Of a stretch of 64,000 nucleotides of DNA, positions 25,237 to 33,329 are shown piece by piece; the stretch's first letter is position 1, and each line of letters begins with the position of its first letter. A program made the position numbers and the translations under genes. The notes beneath the pieces are model-generated. The model saw only the letters and a program-made list of their open reading frames with translations. It was not told the DNA's origin and did no database searches. The stretch is from Casp-actino8 sp965659595. GTDB taxonomy: Bacteria; Actinomycetota; Acidimicrobiia; Acidimicrobiales; Ilumatobacteraceae. The DNA is taken from contig CBFHWN010000003.1 of assembly GCA_965659595.1 (NCBI GenBank), positions 1-64,000 on the forward strand, written 5' to 3'.

Positions 25237-26108
25237 CGGAGCCCCGTCGAGTGGCCGACGAACATCGACATCAGCACGTTCCGTGGAAGGCTGCCGGCCG
25301 AGCCTCGGAACGCCATGACGATCCCGACAGCGTGGTTCGTGACACCGGATGGGTGTTCAACAACGCAACTGGTGATCAGTTGACTCTCGAGCAGTTCGTG
25401 GATTCGGGTGAGCAAGAAGTCGGGGCCTACTTGCAGTGTTTCGGGTTCGATCCAGCCGAGAACGAACAACTTTCGATCGTCGAGATCGGTTCGGGGATCG
25501 GACGCATGACCGCCAGCTTCACGCGTCGATTCGCATCAGTCGTCGCGTGCGACCTCGACGCGTCGTTCCTCGATCGTTGTCGTGAGACCGTAACGGCGTT
25601 CGGTGTGCCCGATCGACTGCGGACGTCATACGTGTCGGATGGTCGTTCACTGGCCATCGAGTCAGCATCGGCCGACGTGGTGTTCAGTTACATCACATTG
25701 CAACACTGCAATGCCGACGATGCTCTTCGTCTCACCTCGGAGGCCTTCCGCGTGGTCAAGCCCGGCGGTCGCGTGGTGCTCAACTACCGCACTTGGATCG
25801 GACGAGACACCGTGCTCTTTCCGGCCGGTGTGATCACTCGTCTGCTGTGGCGAGTCCCGCTTCTCGGGACGTGGCTGTCTCGTCAGCGATGGTCGACTCG
25901 ACTTGGCTGGCAGGCCAATCGGCTCACACCACGTGCGGTCGTTCGACACCTGGTCTCGACTGGGGTCAAGGTGGCGTCTCCCGAGCTCTGGTTTCGAACC
26001 GGTCACCGTCGCGTGGCCTCCAAGGGAGGAGTGAGCGGTTTCTCGATCCGCACCTTCGAGGGAATCGATCCGAGCCACTGGTGGTTAATCACCCGTCGAC
26101 CCGACTGA
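25233..26108 (+). CDS. SAM-dependent class I methyltransferase
   Basis: This 291-residue methyltransferase has SAM-binding motif I VEIGSGIGRMT near residue 87, motif II at ACDLDASFL and motif IV around DVVFSYITLQH. The hydrophobic segment after motif VI (LFPAGVITRLLWRVPLLG) may be a membrane-touching lid. The C-terminal region resembles no domain I can name. It overlaps lysC by four bases and lies 23 bp before asd, so it is embedded in the aspartate-pathway operon. The substrate is unknown. Confidence 0.75.
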   Translation: MTEPRRVADEHRHQHVPWKAAGRASERHDDPDSVVRDTGWVFNNATGDQLTLEQFVDSGEQEVGAYLQCFGFDPAENEQLSIVEIGSGIGRMTASFTRRFASVVACDLDASFLDRCRETVTAFGVPDRLRTSYVSDGRSLAIESASADVVFSYITLQHCNADDALRLTSEAFRVVKPGGRVVLNYRTWIGRDTVLFPAGVITRLLWRVPLLGTWLSRQRWSTRLGWQANRLTPRAVVRHLVSTGVKVASPELWFRTGHRRVASKGGVSGFSIRTFEGIDPSHWWLITRRPD

Positions 26109-26117
26109 GGTGACCGT

Positions 26118-26123
26118 TAGCCT
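26118..26123 (+). promoter_or_regulatory. -10 element, near-leaderless promoter (asd)
   Basis: TAGCCT lies 8 nt before ATG 26132. It may give asd its own start in addition to lysC read-through. Confidence 0.4.
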
Positions 26124-26131
26124 TTGGAGCC

Positions 26132-27154
26132 ATGCGAGTCGGTGTGGTCGGAGCGACAGGTCAGGTCGGAAGTGTGATGCGAGCGCTCCTCGAAGAGCGC
26201 AACTTTCCGATCGACGAGATCAGGTACTTCGCCTCGGCGCGTTCGGCCGGGTCGACCCTGCCGTGGAAGGGCCAGCCCATCGTGGTCGAGGACGCGACTA
26301 CGGCTGATCCGTCGGGCCTCGACATCGCTCTTTTCTCGGCTGGAGCCACCTCGTCACGCGAACTTGCCCCCAAGTTCGCGGCGGCTGGCGTGATCGTGAT
26401 CGACAACTCCTCGGCTTGGCGTATGGACCCTGACGTTCCTCTCGTCGTGAGCGAGGTGAACGGCAACCTGGTGCATTCGACGAAGAAGGGCATCATTGCC
26501 AACCCCAACTGCACCACGATGGCGGCCATGCCGGTGTTGAAGGTGCTGCATGACGAAGCGTCTCTGCAGAAGATGATCGTCAGCACTTACCAGGCAGTGT
26601 CGGGCGGCGGTCTCGCTGGTGTCGACGAACTCGACAAGCAGTCCCGCGACACAGTCGACCGGGCGAGGGATCTCACCTTCGACGGCGCCTCGGTTCCATT
26701 CCCCGAACCGGCGAAATTCACCAAGCCCATCGCATTCAACGTTCTTCCTTATGCGGGCAAGTACGTCGACGACGGAACGCTCGAGACCGACGAAGAGCAG
26801 AAGCTCCGCAACGAGAGTCGCAAGATCCTCGACATTCCCGGTCTCAGGGTGTCGGGAACCTGCGTGCGCGTGCCGGTGTTCACTGGTCACTCGCTCAGCA
26901 TCAATGCCGAGTTCGCTCACCCCATTTCGGTCGAGCGGGCGACGACGCTGTTGTCATCGGCGCCGGGTGTGGTGGTGCTCGATGTCCCCACACCACTCGA
27001 GGCTGCCGGTAACGATCCGAGCTACGTCGGACGTATCCGGCAGGACTCGACGGTCGACGGCAGTCGTGGGCTCGTGCTTTTCGTCAGCAACGACAACCTG
27101 CGCAAAGGTGCCGCACTCAACGCGGTCCAGATCGCCGAACTGTTCGTGAAGTAG
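26132..27154 (+). CDS. asd: Aspartate-semialdehyde dehydrogenase
   Basis: This 340-residue enzyme reduces aspartyl phosphate to aspartate semialdehyde with NADPH, directly after aspartate kinase. The N-terminus GVVGATGQVG is the NADP loop, and the catalytic Cys is in NPNCTTM near residue 128. The family SGTCVRVPVFTGHS block is present. The length is typical. Confidence 0.95.
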   Translation: MRVGVVGATGQVGSVMRALLEERNFPIDEIRYFASARSAGSTLPWKGQPIVVEDATTADPSGLDIALFSAGATSSRELAPKFAAAGVIVIDNSSAWRMDPDVPLVVSEVNGNLVHSTKKGIIANPNCTTMAAMPVLKVLHDEASLQKMIVSTYQAVSGGGLAGVDELDKQSRDTVDRARDLTFDGASVPFPEPAKFTKPIAFNVLPYAGKYVDDGTLETDEEQKLRNESRKILDIPGLRVSGTCVRVPVFTGHSLSINAEFAHPISVERATTLLSSAPGVVVLDVPTPLEAAGNDPSYVGRIRQDSTVDGSRGLVLFVSNDNLRKGAALNAVQIAELFVK

Positions 27155-27163
27155 AACGTTTCC

Positions 27164-27922
27164 ATGGGCGGACACGCAGTCGGAACACTCGTCATTCTGC
27201 GCCACGGCGAGAGCACGTGGAATCAGCAGAACCTGTTCACCGGCTGGCATGACGTTCCACTGTCCGACAAAGGTCGTATCGAAGCGGCGGGCGCCGGGCG
27301 CACCATGTCCGACGAAGGTCTGCGCTTCGACGTGGCGCACACCTCGGTTCTCGAACGAGCCGTCGTCACGTGCCATTTGGCGCTGGACGCGATGGGACAG
27401 GTGTGGTTGCCGCTGCAACGTTCGTGGCGACTGAACGAACGGCACTACGGCGCACTACAGGGTCTCGACAAATTGGCCACCGCCGAACGGCACGGACAGG
27501 AGCAGACCAATCTGTGGCGCCGCAGTTTCGACATTCCTCCGCCGCCGGTCGATATCTCCAGCCCCGAACACCCGGTGAACGATTCGCGGTATCGATTGCT
27601 TGCACCCGATTCGCTACCGGCCAGTGAGTGTCTGAAGGACGTAGTGGCCCGGGTGCTCCCATATTGGTACGACCAGATCGTCCCTCAGTTGCGAGCCGGC
27701 CTCGACGTACTGGTCACCGCCCACGGCAACTCGCTGCGAGCCCTCCTCATGCATCTGGAGGACGTTTCGGAATCCGACATCCCCGAGATCAACATCCCGA
27801 CCGGGGTTCCTCGGCGCTACCGGTTCGCCGACGACTTTTCGGTGACCGAGGTTTGCTATCTGGGTGACGCTGTGGCTATCGAAGCCGCAGCGGCTGCCGT
27901 GGCGCGGCAGGCCGGCGGTTGA
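27164..27922 (+). CDS. gpmA: 2,3-bisphosphoglycerate-dependent phosphoglycerate mutase
   Basis: This 252-residue mutase interconverts 3- and 2-phosphoglycerate. The phosphohistidine loop is LRHGESTWN at its N-terminus. LNERHYGALQGLDK and the second His in TAHGNSLRAL complete the active site. It lies 9 bp after asd and is probably co-transcribed with it. Confidence 0.95.
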   Translation: MGGHAVGTLVILRHGESTWNQQNLFTGWHDVPLSDKGRIEAAGAGRTMSDEGLRFDVAHTSVLERAVVTCHLALDAMGQVWLPLQRSWRLNERHYGALQGLDKLATAERHGQEQTNLWRRSFDIPPPPVDISSPEHPVNDSRYRLLAPDSLPASECLKDVVARVLPYWYDQIVPQLRAGLDVLVTAHGNSLRALLMHLEDVSESDIPEINIPTGVPRRYRFADDFSVTEVCYLGDAVAIEAAAAAVARQAGG

Positions 27923-27992
27923 TTCGTCCGTAAGTGGCTATCCGGGCTGTGTGTCGCTGGACTCGTCCCGGTGACGGCTGGCTCGTTCGTAT

Positions 27993-28011
27993 GTGAACGG
28001 CACATGTTCAC
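27993..28011. promoter_or_regulatory. Dyad GTGAAC-N7-GTTCAC, candidate operator
   Basis: Perfect 6-bp arms lie directly upstream of the -10 element of the cyclic-nucleotide-binding gene, where a -35 would sit. The half-site resembles TGTGA, but the spacing does not fit the classical Crp site. Confidence 0.45.
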
Positions 28012-28019
28012 GATCGTCG

Positions 28020-28025
28020 TATAGT
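28020..28025 (+). promoter_or_regulatory. -10 element of a leaderless promoter (CNB protein)
   Basis: TATAGT, the best -10 match among the leaderless promoters here, lies 7 nt before ATG 28033. It overlaps an in-frame GTG (28024), which is therefore not preferred as the start. Confidence 0.6.
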
Positions 28026-28032
28026 GACGCTC

Positions 28033-28458
28033 ATGGCAGGCAAAAAGGCGTATTTGGCGGGTCTCAGCAAGGTGTCGTTGTTCTCGTCGTGTTCCAACAA
28101 AGACCTCGAGAAGATCGCCAAGGCTGGTGACGAGGTCACGGTCGAGGCCGGAGCGACCATCGTCGACCAGGGGCAAACCGGTCGTGAGGCCTTCGTTCTG
28201 CTGAAGGGCGCGGCCACCGTGCGTCGCAATGGCAAGAAAGTCGCCACCCTCGGCCCGGGTGCCGTCATCGGCGAGTTGTCATTGCTCGATCATGGCCCTC
28301 GTACCGCCACGGTGGTGGCCGACGGCGACTGCACGATGCTCGTGATCAGTCAGCGGCAGTTCCTCGGCGTCATCGACGCCATTCCGGCACTGGCCCACAA
28401 GCTGCTCGGCACGCTCGCTGGTCGAATCCGCGAACTCGACCGTCAGTACTACGGCTGA
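28033..28458 (+). CDS. Stand-alone cyclic-nucleotide-binding domain protein
   Basis: This 141-residue protein consists of one cNMP-binding beta-roll, with GEAxx-like positions at VIGELSLLDHGPRTATVVAD. It has no helix-turn-helix and no enzyme domain, so it is not a Crp-type regulator. It may sense cAMP and act through a partner. A dyad sits in its promoter, and a GGGAACC/GGTTCCC hairpin follows it. Confidence 0.8.
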   Translation: MAGKKAYLAGLSKVSLFSSCSNKDLEKIAKAGDEVTVEAGATIVDQGQTGREAFVLLKGAATVRRNGKKVATLGPGAVIGELSLLDHGPRTATVVADGDCTMLVISQRQFLGVIDAIPALAHKLLGTLAGRIRELDRQYYG

Positions 28459-28474
28459 TCGACTCTTCATCTGC

Positions 28475-28501
28475 GGGAACCCGGTGTGAGGTGAGGTTCC
28501 C
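28475..28501. terminator. Hairpin GGGAACC-N13-GGTTCCC
   Basis: A perfect 7-bp stem lies between the CNB gene and etfD. There is no T-tract, so it may be a terminator or simply mRNA structure. Confidence 0.3.
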
Positions 28502-28520
28502 CATTGCGGTGAGGCCCGAG

Positions 28521-28526
28521 TAGCGT
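28521..28526 (+). promoter_or_regulatory. -10 element, near-leaderless promoter (etfD)
   Basis: TAGCGT lies 9 nt before ATG 28536. Confidence 0.4.
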
Positions 28527-28535
28527 TCGCCCTGC

Positions 28536-30827
28536 ATGGCTACGCACACCGACTCCCCGGCCGCGCCCACGGGCCCGCGGCGACTGAAGCCGTATCAGCT
28601 CTCGATCGCCATCGGATCGTTCATGGCTGTGTTCATCACGGTCTCGGGAATACTTCCCCTCATCACCGGCTGGGAGAACGATTCCCCGATCCATCGTGAG
28701 GTGTTCGGAGGCATTCCTGGGCCCCTGAAGGTCGCCTTCTACACCGTGATTCCGGCCCTCGTTCTCTGGGGGTCGTTCCGGTTCGCCGACCGAGTCCGCA
28801 ACTGGGAGCGAGGCGCGCCTGATCGTCGCCGCACTACCGCCAAGAACGCCAAGAACCGCCTGCGCGACTTCCGGGCCGGTGTGTACATGCAGACCTTGCT
28901 CCGCGATTCGGCGGCCGGTCTCATGCACTCGCTCATCTACTTTGGATTCCTGATCCTGCTCGGAGTCACGACAGTTCTCGAGGTCGACCACCAGCTGCCC
29001 GAGAGCCTGAAGTTCCTCCACGGTGACGTATATCGCGGCTACGTGTTCGTCGGCGATTTCGCCGGCCTCATGTTCACCGGCGGAGTGGTGTGGGCGATTG
29101 TGCGCCGATACGTGCAGCGTCCTTACCGCATCCGCATCAAGACGAAGCCTGAGCACGCCGTCATCCTCGGTGTGTTGCTCGCCATCGGCGTGTCGGGGTA
29201 CGGCGCCGAGATGTTCCGTATCGCCGAGAACCAGGCGAGCGGTCTGAACATGGATCACGAGAAGTGGTCGTTCGTCGGCTATCCGCTCGCTCAGATGGTG
29301 GACGGCTGGTCGCTCAGCAGCCTCGAACTCTGGCATCAGGGATGGTGGGTGGCTCACGTTCTCACTTTCGTGGCCTTCCTCGTGATTCTCCCGATGACCA
29401 TGCTCCGCCATATCTTCACATCGCCGCTCAACATGTATCTCAAGGATCGTGACCGTCCGAAGGGTGCGATGAAGGCGATGCCGAATCTCACCGAGACGTC
29501 GCTCGAGACCTTCGGAGCGGCAGTGGTCGAGGATTTCACGTGGAAGCAGTTACTCGACACCGATGCCTGCACGATGTGTGGCCGGTGTACGAGTGTGTGC
29601 CCGGCTCACGCAACCGGCAAAATGCTCGACCCGCGCGAGATCGTGTTGAAGACGGGTGAAGTGATGGCGGCAACGGCGTCGCACGCACCTGGTGGACGGG
29701 TGAGTCCGCCCCTCGGCACCGATCCCGAGATCACAATCTCGGCCAATTCGCTGTTCGAGCGCATCACGGCCGAAGAAGTATGGAGCTGCACGTCCTGCAA
29801 GGCGTGCGACGAGATCTGCCCTGTCAACATCGAAATCCTCGACAAGATCCTCGACATGCGTCGTTATTTGTCGCTCATGGAGAGCAATTTCCCGGCCGAG
29901 CTCGGCAACGCCTACCGCGCCATGGAGAACCAGGGCAACCCGTGGGGTATGAACCAGGGCGACCGTGCCGAGTGGGCCAAGGATCTCGATGTCGACATCG
30001 TTGATCCGGGTGACGCCTTCTCGCACGAATACCTCTATTGGGTCGGCTGTGCTGGCTCGTTCGATGACAAGAACAAGAAAGTCACTCAGTCGATGGCCAA
30101 GCTGCTTCGTCGAGCGGGTATCGACGTGGCGATCCTTGGACCGAGCGAGATGTGCACGGGTGACTCCGCTCGCCGTTCGGGTAACGAGTACTTGTTCCAG
30201 ATGCTCGCCATGCCCAACATCGAGACGTTGAACGGCATGGGTGTGAAGAAGATCATCACCCAGTGCCCGCATTGCTTCAACACGCTGGCCAACGAATATC
30301 CGCAGTTGGGCGGCCAGTACGAAGTCGTTCATCACACGCAGTTGCTCGAGCAGTTGATCGACAGTGGTCAACTCGACGTGAGCAACGCGACTCTCGAGGA
30401 GCGCATCACGTATCACGACTCGTGCTACCTCGGTCGCCACAACGACGTGTACATGGCCCCTCGCAAGGTGGTGGCGTCGATCAAGGGCGTCGAAGTCGTC
30501 GAGATGAGTCGTAACGGCACCAAAGGCATGTGCTGTGGCGCCGGCGGTGCTCGCATGTGGATGGAGGAATCCATCGGTACCAAGGTGAACGACGAACGAG
30601 CTCGTGAGGCATTGTCGACGGGCGCATCTCGCGTGGCGACGGCCTGCCCGTTCTGTTACATCATGCTCGATGACGGCGTGAAGGGTGCGGGCGTCGAGGA
30701 AGATCAGGTCCGCGTTGGCGACGTTGCGATCCACTTGCTCGAAGCCATCGAGAACGGTGAGCGGCAGTTGGCCAATCCAGGTTCCCCGCTCCTCGCAGAA
30801 TCTTCAACTCCCGTCGCCGGCGAGTGA
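28536..30827 (+). CDS. etfD: EtfD-like membrane Fe-S oxidoreductase (ETF:quinone oxidoreductase)
   Basis: This 763-residue protein has an N-terminal NarI-like membrane domain with five or more hydrophobic segments (about residues 20-310). Two [4Fe-4S] ferredoxin motifs follow, starting at C345 (CTMCGRCTSVCP) and C418 (CTSCKACDEICP). The tail holds two CCG domains (heterodisulfide-reductase-like, for example CCGAGGARMW). It matches the actinobacterial EtfD type, which passes electrons from electron-transfer flavoprotein to the quinone pool during fatty acid oxidation. etfAB are not in this window. Confidence 0.82.
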   Translation: MATHTDSPAAPTGPRRLKPYQLSIAIGSFMAVFITVSGILPLITGWENDSPIHREVFGGIPGPLKVAFYTVIPALVLWGSFRFADRVRNWERGAPDRRRTTAKNAKNRLRDFRAGVYMQTLLRDSAAGLMHSLIYFGFLILLGVTTVLEVDHQLPESLKFLHGDVYRGYVFVGDFAGLMFTGGVVWAIVRRYVQRPYRIRIKTKPEHAVILGVLLAIGVSGYGAEMFRIAENQASGLNMDHEKWSFVGYPLAQMVDGWSLSSLELWHQGWWVAHVLTFVAFLVILPMTMLRHIFTSPLNMYLKDRDRPKGAMKAMPNLTETSLETFGAAVVEDFTWKQLLDTDACTMCGRCTSVCPAHATGKMLDPREIVLKTGEVMAATASHAPGGRVSPPLGTDPEITISANSLFERITAEEVWSCTSCKACDEICPVNIEILDKILDMRRYLSLMESNFPAELGNAYRAMENQGNPWGMNQGDRAEWAKDLDVDIVDPGDAFSHEYLYWVGCAGSFDDKNKKVTQSMAKLLRRAGIDVAILGPSEMCTGDSARRSGNEYLFQMLAMPNIETLNGMGVKKIITQCPHCFNTLANEYPQLGGQYEVVHHTQLLEQLIDSGQLDVSNATLEERITYHDSCYLGRHNDVYMAPRKVVASIKGVEVVEMSRNGTKGMCCGAGGARMWMEESIGTKVNDERAREALSTGASRVATACPFCYIMLDDGVKGAGVEEDQVRVGDVAIHLLEAIENGERQLANPGSPLLAESSTPVAGE

Positions 30828-30831
30828 CGAG

Positions 30832-30845
30832 ACCCCTCAGGGGGT
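30832..30845. terminator. Short hairpin ACCCC-TCAG-GGGGT between convergent genes
   Basis: A 5-bp GC stem lies in the 9-bp junction of etfD and engB and extends into the engB 3' end. No T-tract is present. Confidence 0.3.
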
Positions 30846-31421
30846 GAGGTGGGCGAGGACGAGTGAGCGGAGAGTGTCGATGTTCGCTCCATTGTGCGTA
30901 CTCACCCAGACCACGTCACCGGGATCGAGTTCGCATCCGGCCGCTAGTTCCTTCTTGCGGGTTTGACGCTTGGACGACCTGACCTTGTCACCCTTGGTCG
31001 CCACCACCGTGTGCGGTACCTCGCACTCGCGCAGCCAGTCGAGCATCTGCACGTCGAGTTTGGTCGGGCCGATCTCGCCGTCGACCAAGACGAACACCAT
31101 GACGAGGGGCTCGCGATCGAGCAGATATCCCTCGATCATCTTCTGCCAACCCTGCTTCACTCGACCAGGAACCGCTGCGTAGCCGTAGCCGGGGAGATCG
31201 ACCAGCGTTCCACCCTTCGGCACGGTGAACACATTGATCAATTGGGTGCGTCCCGGCGTGTTCGACACTCGTGCCAGTTGTCGCTGATTGGCGAGGGCGT
31301 TGATCAGCGACGACTTTCCCACGTTGGAGCGTCCGACGAATGCGACTTCAGCCGGGGAGTCGGGAAGGTCGCGGACATCGGTGGCCGACTGCACGAATTT
31401 GATCTGCAGTGGACCGGTCAC
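30837..31421 (-). CDS. engB: Ribosome-biogenesis GTPase YsxC/EngB
   Basis: This 194-residue small GTPase is needed for 50S assembly in bacteria. G1 is GRSNVGKSS, G3 is DLPGYG and G4 is TKGD. The start is GTG 31421, which has TACACT 6 nt upstream. The longer frame to 31514 would run back over the dcd 3' end. It is convergent with etfD. Confidence 0.92.
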   Translation of the reverse strand: MTGPLQIKFVQSATDVRDLPDSPAEVAFVGRSNVGKSSLINALANQRQLARVSNTPGRTQLINVFTVPKGGTLVDLPGYGYAAVPGRVKQGWQKMIEGYLLDREPLVMVFVLVDGEIGPTKLDVQMLDWLRECEVPHTVVATKGDKVRSSKRQTRKKELAAGCELDPGDVVWVSTHNGANIDTLRSLVLAHLTP

Positions 31422-31427
31422 GAGTCG

Positions 31428-31433
31428 AGTGTA
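31428..31433 (-). promoter_or_regulatory. -10 element of a leaderless promoter (engB)
   Basis: TACACT on the minus strand lies 6 nt before GTG 31421, within the 19-bp engB-dcd interval. Confidence 0.5.
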
Positions 31434-31440
31434 CGAGGGC

Positions 31441-32007
31441 TCAGCGTTCGAAGTTCTCGAAGTAGCGGCTCGGTGTGGGTCCGCGTTGACCGAGATACTT
31501 CGAACCACGCGCACCCTTGCCGTACGGCTGATCGGCAGGCGTCGTCATCTGCATGAAACTCACCTGACCGATCTTCATACCGGGATACAGCGTGATGGGC
31601 AGGCTCGCCACGTTGGCCAACTCGAGTGTCACGTGACCGTCGAATCCGGCGTCGATGAATCCGGCGGTCGAATGAATGAGGAGACCGAGTCGGCCGAGCG
31701 AACTCTTGCCCTCGATACGTGCGACGAGGTCAGCGGGAACGCCGACGCGTTCGAGGGTCGACCCCAACACGAACTCACCGGGATGCAGCATGAACACCCC
31801 GTCCTCGGGAATCTCGACCAGTTCGGTGAGGCTGGTCATGTCCTGCTTCACGTCGATCACCCCGGCCGTGTGATTGCGGAACACCCGGAAGAGATTCGAG
31901 AGGCGCACATCGATCGACGATGGCTGGATCATCGTTTCGTCGAGTGGATCGATGACGATCCGACCGGCGGCCAAGGCTTCCCGGATGCTGCGGTCGGAGA
32001 GAATCAC
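31441..32007 (-). CDS. dcd: dCTP deaminase (possibly bifunctional, dUMP-forming)
   Basis: This 188-residue trimeric deaminase makes dUTP or dUMP from dCTP for thymidylate synthesis. Recognised blocks are PSSIDVRL, GKSSLGRLGL and the catalytic HSTAGFIDAGF. It lies 19 bp upstream of engB on the same strand. GTG 32007 is the start and has a TACGGT 7 nt upstream. Confidence 0.93.
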   Translation of the reverse strand: MILSDRSIREALAAGRIVIDPLDETMIQPSSIDVRLSNLFRVFRNHTAGVIDVKQDMTSLTELVEIPEDGVFMLHPGEFVLGSTLERVGVPADLVARIEGKSSLGRLGLLIHSTAGFIDAGFDGHVTLELANVASLPITLYPGMKIGQVSFMQMTTPADQPYGKGARGSKYLGQRGPTPSRYFENFER

Positions 32008-32014
32008 GTCGCCA

Positions 32015-32020
32015 ACCGTA
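32015..32020 (-). promoter_or_regulatory. -10 element of a leaderless promoter (dcd)
   Basis: TACGGT on the minus strand lies 7 nt before GTG 32007. Confidence 0.55.
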
Positions 32021-32068
32021 GTTCCCCGATGGACCGACTTTGCAGGTGACGGCCCTGTGAGCCACCGC

Positions 32069-32074
32069 TAACCT
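32069..32074 (+). promoter_or_regulatory. -10 element of the tRNA-Gly promoter
   Basis: TAACCT lies 27 bp before tRNA-Gly and implies a short 5' leader removed by RNase P. It probably also drives kynU and the Nudix gene. Confidence 0.45.
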
Positions 32075-32101
32075 GACCCGTCACCGGGCTCGCCCGGCAC
32101 T

Positions 32102-32172
32102 GCGGATGTAGTTCAATGGCAGAACATCAGCTTCCCAAGCTGAGAACGCGGGTTCGATTCCCGTCATCCGCT
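32102..32172 (+). tRNA. tRNA-Gly (anticodon CCC)
   Basis: This is a 71-nt cloverleaf. The acceptor arms GCGGATG/CATCCGC pair perfectly, the anticodon loop is TTCCCAA, and the T-loop GTTCGATTC is present. The discriminator base is T and CCA is not encoded. The kynureninase ATG begins only 2 nt after the discriminator. Confidence 0.95.
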
Positions 32173-32174
32173 CG

Positions 32175-33329
32175 ATGACCTCTCGGCAGACGGCTCTCGA
32201 CCTCGATGCCGACGATCCTTTGGCCTCGTTTCGAGCCGAATTCGTCATTCCGGATCCGGGTCTCGTCTACCTCGACGGCAACTCCCTCGGGCGTACTCCG
32301 AAATCAACGGTCGAACGCCTTCGGCATGTGATCGAGTCGGAGTGGGCCGGGGATCTCATCCGAAGCTGGGAGCATTGGCTCGATCTGCCCCGCCGAGTGG
32401 GCGACCAGATGTCGGCGATCATCGGCAGTCGTCTTGGTGAAGTCGCCGTGCACGACTCCACCACTCTGAACCTCTATCAGGGAGTTCACATCGCGCTCGG
32501 ACTTCGTCCCGATCGTCGAGTGATCGTCGTTCCAGCCGACGAGTTTCCGACGGATCGCTATGTGGTGGAAGGCATCGCCGCCGACAGAGGACTCGAAGTT
32601 CGACCCTTGACTCCCGACGTCGATTTGTCGGAGGTTGCGGTCATCGTTCGCAGCGTGATCGATTACCGATCGGCCGAACGGGCTGACGTGGCTGCCTTCA
32701 CCTCTCACGTTCGTGGACAAGGTGCCTTGGTTCTCTGGGACCTTTCGCACACCGCCGGTGCCGTCGAGTTCGACGTGCACGCACTCGGAGTCGATCTCGC
32801 CGTGGGTTGCACCTACAAGTTCCTGAACGGAGGCCCGGGTGCCCCGGCGTTCACGTTCGTAAGAGCGGAACTTCAGCAGGACGCTCATCAGCCCATCCAC
32901 GGCTGGTTCGCACAGAAGGATCAGTTCGAGATGGAACGCGGCTTCGATCCGCACGACGACATTCGTCGTGTGCTGCTCGGAACCCCGCACGTTCTCAGCC
33001 TCGTCGCAGCCGAAGAGGGGATAACCCTCTCGGCGCGTGCTGGCATGCCGAGCATCGCCGCCAAGGGTCGCGCTCTCACCGCATTCGCCCTCGACGTATG
33101 TGACCACTTCGGACTGGTCACGTCCACACCGCGCGATCCCGAGCGACGTGGCTGCCACATCGCAGTTCACGTCCCCGATGCTCGTGAGCGCCTGAAGTGT
33201 CTGGCCGATCATGGCGTCATTGCCGACATGCGACCTCCCGACATCCTTCGCTTCGGCATGAGTCCGCTCACGACTCGATTCGTCGACGTATGGGACGGAC
33301 TGCAGAGAACGGCCGAACTCGCATCGTGA
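32175..33329 (+). CDS. kynU: Kynureninase
   Basis: This 384-residue PLP enzyme cleaves kynurenine to anthranilate and alanine. VYLDGNSLG near the N-terminus, the PLP Asp/His region WDLSHTAGAVEFDVHALGVD and the Schiff-base Lys in GCTYKFLNGGPG are diagnostic. N-terminal length fits the family, so ATG 32175 is likely right, yet it leaves only two bases after tRNA-Gly and no room for a ribosome-binding site. The stop overlaps the Nudix gene (GTGA). Confidence 0.93.
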   Translation: MTSRQTALDLDADDPLASFRAEFVIPDPGLVYLDGNSLGRTPKSTVERLRHVIESEWAGDLIRSWEHWLDLPRRVGDQMSAIIGSRLGEVAVHDSTTLNLYQGVHIALGLRPDRRVIVVPADEFPTDRYVVEGIAADRGLEVRPLTPDVDLSEVAVIVRSVIDYRSAERADVAAFTSHVRGQGALVLWDLSHTAGAVEFDVHALGVDLAVGCTYKFLNGGPGAPAFTFVRAELQQDAHQPIHGWFAQKDQFEMERGFDPHDDIRRVLLGTPHVLSLVAAEEGITLSARAGMPSIAAKGRALTAFALDVCDHFGLVTSTPRDPERRGCHIAVHVPDARERLKCLADHGVIADMRPPDILRFGMSPLTTRFVDVWDGLQRTAELAS

